Shown here piece after piece: positions 26,074 to 35,660 of a stretch of DNA of 47,062 nt. The notes below the pieces were generated by a model that searched no databases, had not been told where the DNA came from, and saw only the letters and a list, made by a program, of their open reading frames with translations. A program made the translations under genes and the position numbers. Positions within the stretch are counted from its first letter, which is position 1. Each line of letters opens with the position of its first letter. The DNA is from Bacteroidales bacterium (lineage in GTDB: Bacteria > Bacteroidota > Bacteroidia > Bacteroidales > PUMT01). Location: the NCBI GenBank assembly GCA_007132225.1, contig SLPB01000025.1:1-47062 (forward strand), read 5' to 3'.

Positions 26074-28512
26074 ATGATCAGTAAGCCAGGAAAACGAATA
26101 TTTTCAGTGTTTATCACTCTCTTGTTATTGACTTCATCTGTATCTGTGGCTTTTTCACAAATGCTTGATTTTTCGGGTTCAAAAATAGTCTGTTTTGAAA
26201 GCAGTGACCGGCATGTATTAAAATCCCTGGAAGTTTTGCAGGAAGAAATTGACAAAAGGAGCAATATTCTTTTACCTGTAAGCAGAAAATTGCCTTCGTC
26301 CGGTCATCCTGTTATTATGGTCGGGATTGAAGGGCAAATCCAGGAATTTCCCGAAAATTTTCAAAAAGTCATTGCAGGTTTATCTCCAATAGAAAGTGAG
26401 GGGTATAAAATTGTAGTTCTGAAAGAGTTTAATACAGCATTAATCGTTGGTTATGATGCACGTGGTGTATTATACGGAATAGGAAAAATGCTCCGCAAAA
26501 TGGAGATTCGTCCCGGACAGGTTCATTTGCCGGCCGATTTAAAAGTGGTTTCATCTCCGCAGTATCCAATCAGGGGGCACCAGCTGGGATATCGACCCAA
26601 AACCAATTCATATGATGCCTGGTCGCCTGAACAATTCGATAGCTATATACGTGATCTGGCCATTTTCGGAGCTAACAGCATTGAAATAGTTCCCCCGCGA
26701 ACCGATGATCTTTTCAGCAATATCCTTATGCCTCTTCCGGCAATTGAAATGATCGCCGAACAATCAAGAATATGTGATTCTTACGGAATGGATGTCTGGA
26801 TGTGGTATCCTAATATGGGGAGTGACTATTCACATCCCGATTCAATAGAATTTGAACTTGAGGAGCGCCATGAAGTTTTTAATGCAGTTCAGCGTCTTGA
26901 TGCTCTTTTTGTACCGGGTGGTGATCCGGGCTACCTGGAGCCTGATGTGCTGTTTGGCTGGCTCCATAAAGTAGCGGAAGTTCTGCATCAATATCATCCT
27001 GATGCAAAAATATGGGTTTCTCCACAGGTTTTCAGGCCATCGCAAAAATGGTTTGATGATTTTTACAGTCATGTTAACAAAGAATATCCCTGGTTTGGGG
27101 GAGTAGTTTTTGGGCCATGGATTAAAGCGCCTGTCTCCGAAATTCGTGATATCATTAATCCTGGCATACCTATTCGCCGTTACCCTGATATCACCCATAG
27201 TCTCAGCAGTCAATATCCGATACCTGAATGGGATCTGGCCTATGCCATTACCCTTGGTCGGGAATGTATAAATCCCCGGCCAAATGATCAGAAAATAATT
27301 CATAATGCCCTGGATGAATATGCTCAGGGAAGTATTAGTTATTCTGAAGGAACAAATGATGATGTCAATAAATTCATCTGGAGCGATCAGGACTGGGAAG
27401 CCGGGGCTTCTGTTATTGAAACACTGCGGGATTATGCCCGGTTTTTCATTGGCCCCGATTATACAGAGTCAGTTGCTCAGGGATTAATGGCACAGGAGAG
27501 GAATGTTACGGGCCCGCTGCTTATAAACAAGGGCGTGATGAACACCCTTTATCAGTGGCAGGACATGGAAAAAAATGCTTCTGATGAGGTTCTTAGCAAC
27601 TTTCGGTTTCAAATGGGGTTGCTCAGGGCATACTATGATGCTTACATTTACCAGCGATTGATATATGAAACGGAACTGGAAAGGAAATCTATTGAGATAT
27701 TATCGGGAGCAGCAAATGAAGGTTCAAAGGCCTCCATTGAAAAAGCAAGGGAAACTTTGTCCCGGGCATGGGATAATCCGGTGAGGCCCGAACTTAGAAA
27801 ACGGTGTTACGATCTGGCTGACTCGTTGTTTAGAAGTATAGGTGCGCAGCTTACAGTTGAAAAACATCATGCCGCAAGGGGACGCGGTAACTTCATTGAC
27901 AATATAGATTTTCCCCTAAACAATTCACCATGGTTGCTTGAGCAATTTTCAGCAATAGAAGAACTTGCTGATGAAACTCAGCGCCTGCGTGAAATTGAGA
28001 AAGTGGTAAAACGAGATAATCCCGGGCCAGGAGGCTTTTACGATAATTTTGGGTCGCCACTTTCTATGGACCGGGTTAAATCTGATGTCAGTATTGAAGA
28101 AGATCCGGGAAGCCTTATTTCACCGAGGGTCAGCTTTGGCGCGGGGATTTACGGTACAGAGTGGGTTCACGTAATAAGACCGGTAGCCCTGGACGGACGG
28201 GCTGCCCCAATCTCATGGATGAACCAGATAAACACATTGTACGATCAGCCCCTGGAAATTGTTTATGAAAACCTGGATCCTCAAGGTTCATACACTATAA
28301 GAGTTTCGTATACCGGCCGCTTTCGCTCAAGAATGAAATTATATGCCAACGATATTGTGGTACATGATTTTATTGAAACCGGCACCCTGCCATTTCATGA
28401 ATTTCAGGTGCCTTCCGAAGCACTATCTACCGGCAAAGTCGTTTTTAAATGGACCTGCGGTGAATGGGAACGTGGTTCACAGGTTTCGGAAATATGGCTG
28501 ATAAAAAACTGA
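26074..28512 (+). CDS. Putative secreted glycoside hydrolase, family not recognised
   Basis: This 812-residue protein has a signal peptide (about 1-28). Residues about 30-165 resemble the small alpha/beta domain preceding the barrel in GH20, GH67 and GH84-type enzymes (YKIVVLKEFNTALIVGYDA, then GVLYGIGKMLRKM). Residues about 168-470 look like a TIM-barrel: YPIRGHQLGYRP, GANSIEIVPPRTDD, YGMDVWMWYPNMG, DALFVPGGDPG, AKIWVSPQVF and GSISYSEGTNDDVNKFIW. Acidic residues at strand ends are candidate catalytic residues but I cannot assign them. A helical region follows, and the last about 150 residues resemble a beta-sandwich carbohydrate-binding module (SYTIRVSYTGRFRSRMKLYANDIVVHDF). It diverges from the esterase/isomerase/GH88 operon, suggesting a shared substrate. 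Confidence 0.6.
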   Translation: MISKPGKRIFSVFITLLLLTSSVSVAFSQMLDFSGSKIVCFESSDRHVLKSLEVLQEEIDKRSNILLPVSRKLPSSGHPVIMVGIEGQIQEFPENFQKVIAGLSPIESEGYKIVVLKEFNTALIVGYDARGVLYGIGKMLRKMEIRPGQVHLPADLKVVSSPQYPIRGHQLGYRPKTNSYDAWSPEQFDSYIRDLAIFGANSIEIVPPRTDDLFSNILMPLPAIEMIAEQSRICDSYGMDVWMWYPNMGSDYSHPDSIEFELEERHEVFNAVQRLDALFVPGGDPGYLEPDVLFGWLHKVAEVLHQYHPDAKIWVSPQVFRPSQKWFDDFYSHVNKEYPWFGGVVFGPWIKAPVSEIRDIINPGIPIRRYPDITHSLSSQYPIPEWDLAYAITLGRECINPRPNDQKIIHNALDEYAQGSISYSEGTNDDVNKFIWSDQDWEAGASVIETLRDYARFFIGPDYTESVAQGLMAQERNVTGPLLINKGVMNTLYQWQDMEKNASDEVLSNFRFQMGLLRAYYDAYIYQRLIYETELERKSIEILSGAANEGSKASIEKARETLSRAWDNPVRPELRKRCYDLADSLFRSIGAQLTVEKHHAARGRGNFIDNIDFPLNNSPWLLEQFSAIEELADETQRLREIEKVVKRDNPGPGGFYDNFGSPLSMDRVKSDVSIEEDPGSLISPRVSFGAGIYGTEWVHVIRPVALDGRAAPISWMNQINTLYDQPLEIVYENLDPQGSYTIRVSYTGRFRSRMKLYANDIVVHDFIETGTLPFHEFQVPSEALSTGKVVFKWTCGEWERGSQVSEIWLIKN

Positions 28513-28602
28513 TCAGACAGCTCTCAGGATAATAGCCGGATCATATTGTCAATTCACTAATAACGGCAGCACGGTTAAATGCCCGGTTACAGGGTTAAGT
28601 TT

Positions 28603-30972
28603 TCATGCGGGGTAAGCTATTTTGAGAACTTCATCAAAATAGTCAATAAAATGTGCGTTAACCCCGTCTTTCAGGTATCCGGGTAGTTCGTCAAAATCTT
28701 TTTTGTTTTCAGAAGGAAATATCAGCTCAAAGATTTTAACCCTGCGGGCGGCTATTGTTTTTTCCTTCACACCGCCTATTGGCAATACTCTTCCTGTTAA
28801 TGTAAGCTCTCCCGTCATGGCCAGTTCCTTTTTAACTCCTTTGTTTCTGGCCAGGGAATAGAGGGCCAGTGCTATGGTGATACCCGCAGAAGGACCATCT
28901 TTTGGAGTAGCTCCTGCGGGTACATGAAGATGAATGAAATTATTTTCAAAATAATCCTGGAATGATTTGTCATTATTGCCCAGGGACCGCACATATGAGT
29001 AAGCAATGTCAACTGATTCCTGCATTACTTTTCCAAGTTGCCCTGTTTGCTTAATACCGCCTGATTTGGTTTTAACCCCTGATGCCTCAATGTAAAGGGT
29101 TGTCCCTCCCATGGCGGTATACGCAAGTCCCAGTGTGACACCGGGTATTGGCTTTTTGTATAATTCCTCTTTGGTAAAAAGGGGCTGCCCGATAAAGTCA
29201 GTAAGGTTATTCTGGGTTATATTTATTTTTTTTATGCTGTTTTTTGCCTGCTCAAGGGTCACCTTTCGCATTATTTTCTTTATGTGGTTCTCCATATTTC
29301 TTACTCCTGCTTCCCTTGCGTACCCATCGGCAATTTTTGCCAGTGCCTTATCAGTAATATTTACTTCTGATGCTTTAAGACCATGTTCATTACGTTGTTT
29401 GGGAATAAGGAACCGTTTTGATATTTCAATCTTCTCTTCCAGGATATACCCGGAAAGCTTGATTAATTCCATTCTGTCAAGCAAGGGACGGGGGATGGTA
29501 TCGGTTACATTGGCCGTTGTTACAAAAAGTATATTTGAAAGATCAAAGCGCACATCCAGGTAATGATCCAGAAACTGGGAGTTCTGTTCAGGATCCAGAA
29601 CCTCAAGAAGTGCTGCTGCAGGATCGCCCTGGAAGCTGATACCCACTTTATCTATCTCATCAAGCATAATCACCGGATTGGAAACTTCGGTTCGTTTCAG
29701 GCTCTGGATAAACTTTCCGGGCATTGCCCCAATATAGGTGCGCCGGTGCCCTTTTATCTCGGCTTCATCACGCATACCGCCCAGGGAAAATCTGTAAAAT
29801 TTTCTGCCCATGGAATCTGCAATGGATTTTCCTATCGATGTTTTTCCTACCCCGGGAGGACCAACCAGGCATATAATACTGCCTGATACTTTGCCCCGTT
29901 TTATTATAGTGCTGATAAATTCAAGTATTCTCTGTTTAACATCATCCAGTCCATAATGTTGTTCATTAAGGATCCTGGCGGCTTCGACAAGGTCATGACT
30001 CTCTTCGGAAAATACTCCCCAGGGCAAGTCCGTAAGCCAGTTCAGATAGGACCGTGTAACCTGGAATTCAGGTGATGCACTTTCAATGGTTTTTAGCTTA
30101 TCCAGCTCTTCTTTAACGACTTTTTCAGCTTCTTGGGTTAGGTTAAGATGTTTAATTTTGTTTTGAATAGCTTCTATTTCAGCAGCCTTTCCTTCCTTTT
30201 CCAGGCCAAGTTCCTTCTTGATTATCTTAAGTTGTTCACGGAGAAAGAATTCACGCTGTTGTTTGGATATTTTTTCTTCAATTTGTTTTTGGATATCCTG
30301 TTGCAGCTGACTAAGTTCAATCTCTTCCTTTAAAAGCAAAAGAAGTTTGTTGCTTCGCTCAAAAAGATCCTTGGCCTCCAGTACTTCCTGTAATCTGTGA
30401 CCGTCAGCAGTAAGGAATGAAGCAACAAGGTCCATCAACAAACCGGGCTTTTCCATACCTACCTGCGATAAAGCCAGTTTTATCTGTTCCTGGAACATGG
30501 GGTTCAGCTGTATAAGTTCCTTTACTGAGTTTATTACTGCAAGTGTGTAGGCCTTTAATTCCTGAGTGGGGCTCTCTTTTTCCTCATAATCATACTGAAC
30601 CTGCCAGAAAGGCTGATTGGCTCTTATTATATCCTTTATCTTTTGAAAACGAGAAGCTGCCTGGGCCAGGAACTGGATAATATCCCCTTCTCTCTTAATT
30701 ATTTTTATGATTTTAAGAAGGGTGCCGGTTTTGTGCATATCAGATTTCAATATGTTTTCCTTATTGATCTCCTTTGCCAGGGAAACACCGATGAATTTTT
30801 TATTATGTTTATATGAAAATTCAACCTTGTCGGCCATCTGCTTGCTGTTAAACTCAATGGGAAGGGTAAGGCCCGGAAAGATTGGCTTGTTTTCGAGTGG
30901 TAAAACAATAATATTATCGGGAAATACTTCCGATACAAGAACAAGTCCGCTGGTGTCAGAGTTATTATTCAT
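28603..30972 (-). CDS. lon: ATP-dependent Lon protease
   Basis: This 789-residue protein has the full LonA architecture: N-terminal substrate-binding domain (about 20-215), coiled coil (about 215-300), AAA+ module with Walker A GPPGVGKTS (371-379) and Walker B-type IMLDEID, and the C-terminal protease domain with catalytic Ser695 (PKDGPSAG) and Lys738 (PIGGVKEK). It degrades misfolded and regulatory proteins in the cytoplasm using ATP. It stands alone between the putative glycosidase, which converges on it, and the macro-domain gene, which diverges. Its length is usual for the family and all catalytic residues are intact. The 507-bp upstream region is long, but no clear heat-shock promoter was recognised. 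Confidence 0.96.
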   Translation of the reverse strand: MNNNSDTSGLVLVSEVFPDNIIVLPLENKPIFPGLTLPIEFNSKQMADKVEFSYKHNKKFIGVSLAKEINKENILKSDMHKTGTLLKIIKIIKREGDIIQFLAQAASRFQKIKDIIRANQPFWQVQYDYEEKESPTQELKAYTLAVINSVKELIQLNPMFQEQIKLALSQVGMEKPGLLMDLVASFLTADGHRLQEVLEAKDLFERSNKLLLLLKEEIELSQLQQDIQKQIEEKISKQQREFFLREQLKIIKKELGLEKEGKAAEIEAIQNKIKHLNLTQEAEKVVKEELDKLKTIESASPEFQVTRSYLNWLTDLPWGVFSEESHDLVEAARILNEQHYGLDDVKQRILEFISTIIKRGKVSGSIICLVGPPGVGKTSIGKSIADSMGRKFYRFSLGGMRDEAEIKGHRRTYIGAMPGKFIQSLKRTEVSNPVIMLDEIDKVGISFQGDPAAALLEVLDPEQNSQFLDHYLDVRFDLSNILFVTTANVTDTIPRPLLDRMELIKLSGYILEEKIEISKRFLIPKQRNEHGLKASEVNITDKALAKIADGYAREAGVRNMENHIKKIMRKVTLEQAKNSIKKINITQNNLTDFIGQPLFTKEELYKKPIPGVTLGLAYTAMGGTTLYIEASGVKTKSGGIKQTGQLGKVMQESVDIAYSYVRSLGNNDKSFQDYFENNFIHLHVPAGATPKDGPSAGITIALALYSLARNKGVKKELAMTGELTLTGRVLPIGGVKEKTIAARRVKIFELIFPSENKKDFDELPGYLKDGVNAHFIDYFDEVLKIAYPA

Positions 30973-31479
30973 AGGTAATCAGGTTATTTATATTCGTTGG
31001 TATAAGAATGGTTTTTTACTAATGTGATATTAATGTTATTATACTGATACTTGACGGCTGTAATGAAACGGTTAATGTAATTTTCAAATACTGTACCAAC
31101 TTACTTATAAAAATATTTTATGGATACATTAGTGAAAACAGTTTTTAGTTGAAATTTTTTGACATACATCAATAGCTACTTCAATTATTTGCCTGACAGT
31201 GGTTACAACAGATTGGAATATCTTAACTTTTTAATCAGGATGTTTTTAAATGTTTATAAGTTTAAAAACAAAGCAATGGTAAGGAAGAAATAATTATGTG
31301 ATGTTGTTGAAAAAGTCCGCATTATGCAGTGTAAAAATGTGGACAATTTATAACGTTTATTTCTTCCCGGCAGGTTAAGTTTTTCCTGAACAAATAACCG
31401 GGTCATTTGTTGCAGAGAATGGAAATGGAAATGAATATTTAATAATAACATATTATAAAAATCATAACAAGGGTCAATT
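30973..31479. other. 507-bp divergent intergenic region between lon and the macro-domain gene
   Basis: This AT-rich stretch should hold the promoters of lon (minus) and the macro-domain gene (plus). I saw only very short open frames without support, no tRNA and no strong hairpin. No perfect TAnnTTTG box in a suitable position was found on either strand. Confidence 0.4.
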
Positions 31480-32007
31480 ATGGAAAAATCGATATCCGGG
31501 GTAAAGATAGAGTTAACCAGCGGTGATATTGCTTCACAACCTGATACAGATACCATAGTAAATGCTGCAAATGCCTGGCTCAGGACAGGTGGCGGGGTTG
31601 CCGGTGCCATTCACCGTGCTGCAGGCCCCGGGCTGGAGGAGGAATGCCGTCCGCTCGCACCCATAAAGCCGGGCGAGGCTGTAATTACCGGGGCACACAA
31701 TTTACCGAACATCCATGTAATTCATTGCCTGGGGCCTGTTTACGGCCGTGACAAGCCTGAGGCGGAACTTCTCCGTAACTGTTACCGTAATGCCCTTAAA
31801 CTGGCAGATAAACACAAAATTGAATCAATAGCTTTTCCCTCTGTTTCCACCGGAGCTTTTGGATATCCTGTGGAGGAGGCTGCAAAAGTTTCATTAAAAA
31901 CAATAAAGGCGACTATTCCTGAACTTGGGAATGTGAAAAAAATAAAGATGGTTCTCTTTAGTAAAACCGATCTGGAGATTTTCAAGCGACAATTATCTGT
32001 ATTATGA
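31480..32007 (+). CDS. Macro-domain protein (ADP-ribose binding, MacroD type)
   Basis: This 175-residue protein is a single macro domain. The ligand-binding hallmark VNAANAWLRTGGGVAGAIH occurs near residues 26-45, and a FPSVSTGAFGYP loop (about 108-119) contacts the distal ribose. This pattern fits the MacroD/YmdB group, which binds ADP-ribose and removes ADP-ribosyl or O-acetyl groups from proteins and metabolites. It acts in the cytoplasm; no signal peptide is present. It is transcribed divergently from lon and convergently with the kinase fusion. No ADP-ribosyltransferase or NAD-consuming partner was seen nearby, so a role in a dedicated toxin or defence system is not supported by this window. 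Confidence 0.9.
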   Translation: MEKSISGVKIELTSGDIASQPDTDTIVNAANAWLRTGGGVAGAIHRAAGPGLEEECRPLAPIKPGEAVITGAHNLPNIHVIHCLGPVYGRDKPEAELLRNCYRNALKLADKHKIESIAFPSVSTGAFGYPVEEAAKVSLKTIKATIPELGNVKKIKMVLFSKTDLEIFKRQLSVL

Positions 32008-32141
32008 CCGGAGTTTTTCCTGCAAGCCCTGATTTCTCTTTGTCAGCAAGCCAAATAACGGTGGGTCCCCGTTTAAGGAGAGTTGTTGATTGTTGTACGG
32101 CACACTTAAAATAGTTGTTACTAACCGGGCTCTTTGGATGC

Positions 32142-35102
32142 TTACTGTTTGGAAAAGTTATGCAACCGCTGTGCCAGCAGAGAAACTGATCCAAACCGGC
32201 TAAGTTTTAATCCAACTGCTTTGCCACCTGAGTGAATCTCCACGAACTCTTTAACAGGAGAGATTCCGAAACGACGGTAAAAGGCTATACGAATGAACTG
32301 CTTAATATCTTCAGGATCAATTTTTTGAGTATCAATATGAACCTGAAAGTAATCGCCCTGGCCTGCAGCATTTACGCGCACTGCTACGCAGTCTTCTCCA
32401 AAAGCCCTTTTAAGCATTGACCCGGCAAGATCTATAAGTGCAAGTCCCCTGAAAAAGTTTGATCCTTCAAGTTGGTTAAATTCAGACGCCATATTATTTG
32501 AAAGTGAATCATTATCCAGTCCTTTGTTAAAGTTGAATGGTGTTGCTCCAAAATTATCCATCCATAGATTCATGAGTTCGGGTCCTTTAATATTTTTTTC
32601 CCATTCAAATTCTTTTTCCATTTCCTCACGGGAAGGGAGGTTTTCATATGGTATGTAAAAGCTGCAATCGCCAAGCTGGGATAAAGTTACTGATTCTATC
32701 CAATGGTCAGGGTTGTGGATGAGAAAAAAGTTTTTTGCTACTTCCCCGAAAAGATATGCAAGTATTGCCCTGAGGGGCACACCTTCCTCCTTAACTACCA
32801 GGCCAGGGGATACGGTTCTTTTCAGGATTGGATCTCTCCAGCCTTCAAAAAGCAGTTTGATTGTAGCATCTGTTTTATGACCGGCATTTCCTCTGTCAAG
32901 TTTAGTATACTCCATTAACTGTTCAATGTACCATTCCCGTTTTGCGGTCACCTCTTGCATTAATTCTTCCTTTTTAATCAGGATTGGTGTTTTAAGCAAT
33001 ACTGAACAAATCCATTTTTTGTTGTCGTTACTTAGCAGACCATCAGCAACAAGATCTTCTTCAATTAACTTAAAGAAATCGGTTTCCAGGGGTAATTGCA
33101 ACAAAATGGCTGAAATTTCAGCTGCTTTTCCGGTCATTTTGCGAAATTCCATTGTAGTGAGAGGTCCGGAATTCTCCAGGTTTCCATAAGCTCCGCATGA
33201 CCAGCGCCATGCATCACGATCCCGCTCAACACTATAGGGAAATATGATCTGTATCCTGTCATGGGGTATTGGATAGGATCCTATGATACGATAGTTGTCT
33301 TTTGGATTAGAAGAAATCAAAGTTCCTTTTCCTGCTATCCCCTTTTGTTCGGTAGCCTGATCCAATGATCCTGCCCTGACACCGGTACCATATTCTGCCT
33401 GGCATGCCAGATGCACCAGAAGATCCGGGGGTATGCCAATGTTGAAAAGTGAGTTAATTGCATTTTTTGTTGCTACTGTCACTGCCGATGAGCTTGAAAA
33501 ACCTCCCTGAGGAATATTGCCGGTTGATACCATTCTTAAACCACGGAAATTTTTTTTCCCCAGGTGTTCCTCCACCTTTATTCCCAGGTTTCCTGTGCGT
33601 AAAGTACGAAGGGATGCTATTGAATTGCCAACAAGCGCAAAAGGTCTTCTCAGGTTGCTTGAAGCCCACAGGGAAGGAGGGGGCATGGGTAATCCGCCGT
33701 CTCGTCTAACTTCCAGTTCTTTTTCACTGAAATAGCCCAGTGACAGGAGTAAGCCTTCACTCATACTGGTGCCAAATTTTTCATATTCGTAAATGTCTGA
33801 TATCTCTTCACCGGGATACATCATACTATTATCAGCCGGCACAAAGTTTATGCTTTCACGGTACCGGGGATTCATCGGCAACAGATGTATCCTGCCATCA
33901 TCTGCTTCCTGCAATATCACCACAATTTGCTCTTCCCCCGAAACATCACCTGCTCCTATGGGCATTTGCCAGGCAGGCCCATAAAACCTTACAACATCAG
34001 GGTGCATGAAAGCAATTCGCAGCCGTCCCCCGGAAATACCAATCCCGATAGCACGATCAGGATCAAACCCGAGCTTTTCATTCTGAATCATTTCTGTCAG
34101 ATCATCCAATTGCCTCGCTATTGATGCAATTTGTCCTGCCGGTCTGTTTTCAATTATAGTTCCTGCAACCTCCTCCACTTCTATTTCATCCGGAACCATC
34201 AATCCCCTGTTGGAGGCAAGAATTCCTTCAAGCTGTGCCAGGTCAATGGGCTGAGTTACATCAGAACAGAGAAGATCGTACTCAGGAAGATTAACCCTTG
34301 TGGTTATGGTTCTCACTTCTCCTCCTTCCTTGCTGATTAATTCAATGATATCAGTAAGATAAAACTGGTTTTGTGCATTTATGTTTGTCAGGTCCTGCAG
34401 ATACCGGTGTAAGGTCACTGCCCGGACTGCATAGAGCGGGCAGTTCCCTTCAGTCATATTTATCAGGGCTTGCCTGGTCATTTCATCCTTTATTTCACCT
34501 ATCTCCCTTTCTTCAATAATGCGCATCACCCTGCCCTTTTCATCTCTTAATATGCGTCCTTTCCCCCTGTTTTTAGGTGGTTCATAGATTGCAGTCAGGA
34601 ATGTGATATCTGCTTCACGGGAATCAAAAAAGTGGGTTTTCCAGAGATTCCTGAATACTGAGGATGGTACAACCCTGTCACCCATTGTAATAATCAGCAA
34701 TGGATTGTTTTCCAGTATTCCGGGAACACTTAATGATTCAAATGCTGCAAATGCAGTTCCGCCGGTTGGGTTATCAGATAATACATATATGTTATCACTT
34801 CCCAGGGCAGTTGACACTTCATTGTGACGGTACCCAACAACACATATTGATGGTGAGGGGGTGAATCTGTGAAAAGCATCGATAGAATGCCGGGCCAGTG
34901 GAGTCCCGTTAACTGACTGAATGCATTTGGGTTCTGTGCCAAACCTTGTGCCTTTTCCGGCTACAAGATTTATCAGGACCGGTGAATCACTATTTATGCC
35001 GTTATAAAAAGCAAGGCTTTCAGGATTGATAAGTTTACCTCGGTCAAGCTTGGCAGTGTTTTTAAGAAGATGCCCGTTTGCCGGCATATCCGGGTGGTTC
35101 AT
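32142..35102 (-). CDS. Bifunctional sugar nucleotidyltransferase/GHMP kinase fusion
   Basis: This 986-residue cytoplasmic protein has two enzyme modules. Residues about 40-300 form a GlmU/RmlA-like nucleotidyltransferase with the nucleotide-binding loop AGKGTRFG (48-55), Lys59 after Pro58 and a metal-ligand candidate Asp142 (TMGDR). Residues about 355-986 form a GHMP-superfamily kinase with the phosphate loop PQGGFSSSSA (531-540), a GVRAGSLDQATE segment like the galactokinase substrate region, and a C-terminal GHMP-type domain. Together they could phosphorylate a sugar at C1 and convert it to an NDP-sugar, a salvage pathway analogous to Bacteroides Fkp (L-fucose). The order is the same as in Fkp, but the motifs differ: the N-terminus is GlmU-like and the kinase loop lacks Fkp's GLGTSS form. 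The sugar is unknown. Confidence 0.78.
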   Translation of the reverse strand: MNHPDMPANGHLLKNTAKLDRGKLINPESLAFYNGINSDSPVLINLVAGKGTRFGTEPKCIQSVNGTPLARHSIDAFHRFTPSPSICVVGYRHNEVSTALGSDNIYVLSDNPTGGTAFAAFESLSVPGILENNPLLIITMGDRVVPSSVFRNLWKTHFFDSREADITFLTAIYEPPKNRGKGRILRDEKGRVMRIIEEREIGEIKDEMTRQALINMTEGNCPLYAVRAVTLHRYLQDLTNINAQNQFYLTDIIELISKEGGEVRTITTRVNLPEYDLLCSDVTQPIDLAQLEGILASNRGLMVPDEIEVEEVAGTIIENRPAGQIASIARQLDDLTEMIQNEKLGFDPDRAIGIGISGGRLRIAFMHPDVVRFYGPAWQMPIGAGDVSGEEQIVVILQEADDGRIHLLPMNPRYRESINFVPADNSMMYPGEEISDIYEYEKFGTSMSEGLLLSLGYFSEKELEVRRDGGLPMPPPSLWASSNLRRPFALVGNSIASLRTLRTGNLGIKVEEHLGKKNFRGLRMVSTGNIPQGGFSSSSAVTVATKNAINSLFNIGIPPDLLVHLACQAEYGTGVRAGSLDQATEQKGIAGKGTLISSNPKDNYRIIGSYPIPHDRIQIIFPYSVERDRDAWRWSCGAYGNLENSGPLTTMEFRKMTGKAAEISAILLQLPLETDFFKLIEEDLVADGLLSNDNKKWICSVLLKTPILIKKEELMQEVTAKREWYIEQLMEYTKLDRGNAGHKTDATIKLLFEGWRDPILKRTVSPGLVVKEEGVPLRAILAYLFGEVAKNFFLIHNPDHWIESVTLSQLGDCSFYIPYENLPSREEMEKEFEWEKNIKGPELMNLWMDNFGATPFNFNKGLDNDSLSNNMASEFNQLEGSNFFRGLALIDLAGSMLKRAFGEDCVAVRVNAAGQGDYFQVHIDTQKIDPEDIKQFIRIAFYRRFGISPVKEFVEIHSGGKAVGLKLSRFGSVSLLAQRLHNFSKQ

Positions 35103-35452
35103 TATAATTAATTTTGAATGGTAAGGTATGTAAAATAAATAAATAATTGGAAGATCGAAAATATTATTTAAGTATTCAGGAAAAAATAAACTTTTAGTAA
35201 AAAAATAAAAAAAATCATTATCTTTGTAGCATATTTTAAAAATTAATATTCATAATAAGAATTCTTCCCGGTAAAATTTCCCCTGACTTACAATTACTTT
35301 CCGGTAATACAAATTAAACAGAAACCTTAGAACTTAATCCAGGATATTACAACCGTTTAAAGAAGGGTTAATATTTATTTTTAAAATTATTAAGCATAAC
35401 TATTTATATTTTTTTTAAAGTAAGAAAAATCAACAAACAACAAATAACAATT
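35103..35452 (+). promoter_or_regulatory. Long leader region upstream of the cold-shock gene
   Basis: This 350-bp AT-rich region lies between the divergent kinase fusion and the cold-shock gene. A perfect TAnnTTTG box (TATCTTTG) lies at 35219-35226, with no convincing TTG at the right distance upstream. If used, the transcript would have a leader of about 220 bases, similar in scale to the thermosensing leaders of cspA mRNAs. The leader has A-rich sequence next to the start codon and no Shine-Dalgarno sequence. Confidence 0.4.
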
Positions 35453-35647
35453 ATGAAAAAAGGTATTGTAAAATTTTTTAACAACTCCAAGGGTTTTGGA
35501 TTCATTAAACCCGATGATTCAAACGAGGATATTTTTGTTCACGAGAGCGGACTTATTCATGAGATACATGAAGATGATAAGGTTAAATTCGAGGTTGAAC
35601 AGGGTAAGAAAGGATTGAACGCTGTAAATGTTGAAGTTATAGATTAA
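35453..35647 (+). CDS. Cold-shock domain protein
   Basis: This 64-residue protein is a single cold-shock (OB-fold) domain. The RNA-binding motifs are RNP1 (KGFGFIKP, about 14-21) and RNP2 (DIFVHES, about 28-34); length and layout fit the CspA family. It binds single-stranded RNA or DNA and acts as an RNA chaperone at low temperature or during growth transitions. It is a monocistronic gene with a long A/T-rich upstream region and a perfect inverted-repeat terminator 14 bp after the stop, which suggests a discrete, highly expressed transcript. Which Csp paralog it is cannot be told from this window. Confidence 0.95.
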   Translation: MKKGIVKFFNNSKGFGFIKPDDSNEDIFVHESGLIHEIHEDDKVKFEVEQGKKGLNAVNVEVID

Positions 35648-35660
35648 CATTTCAGTAAAC

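Noticed and set aside
31480-32007. Macro-domain gene as part of a DarTG-like toxin-antitoxin or defence system
   Set aside because: No DNA or protein ADP-ribosyltransferase toxin lies next to it; neighbours are lon and a sugar kinase fusion.
31982-32194. 70-codon minus-strand frame between the macro-domain gene and the kinase fusion
   Set aside because: It overlaps coding sequence at both ends, has no recognisable motif and no start context; probably a chance frame.
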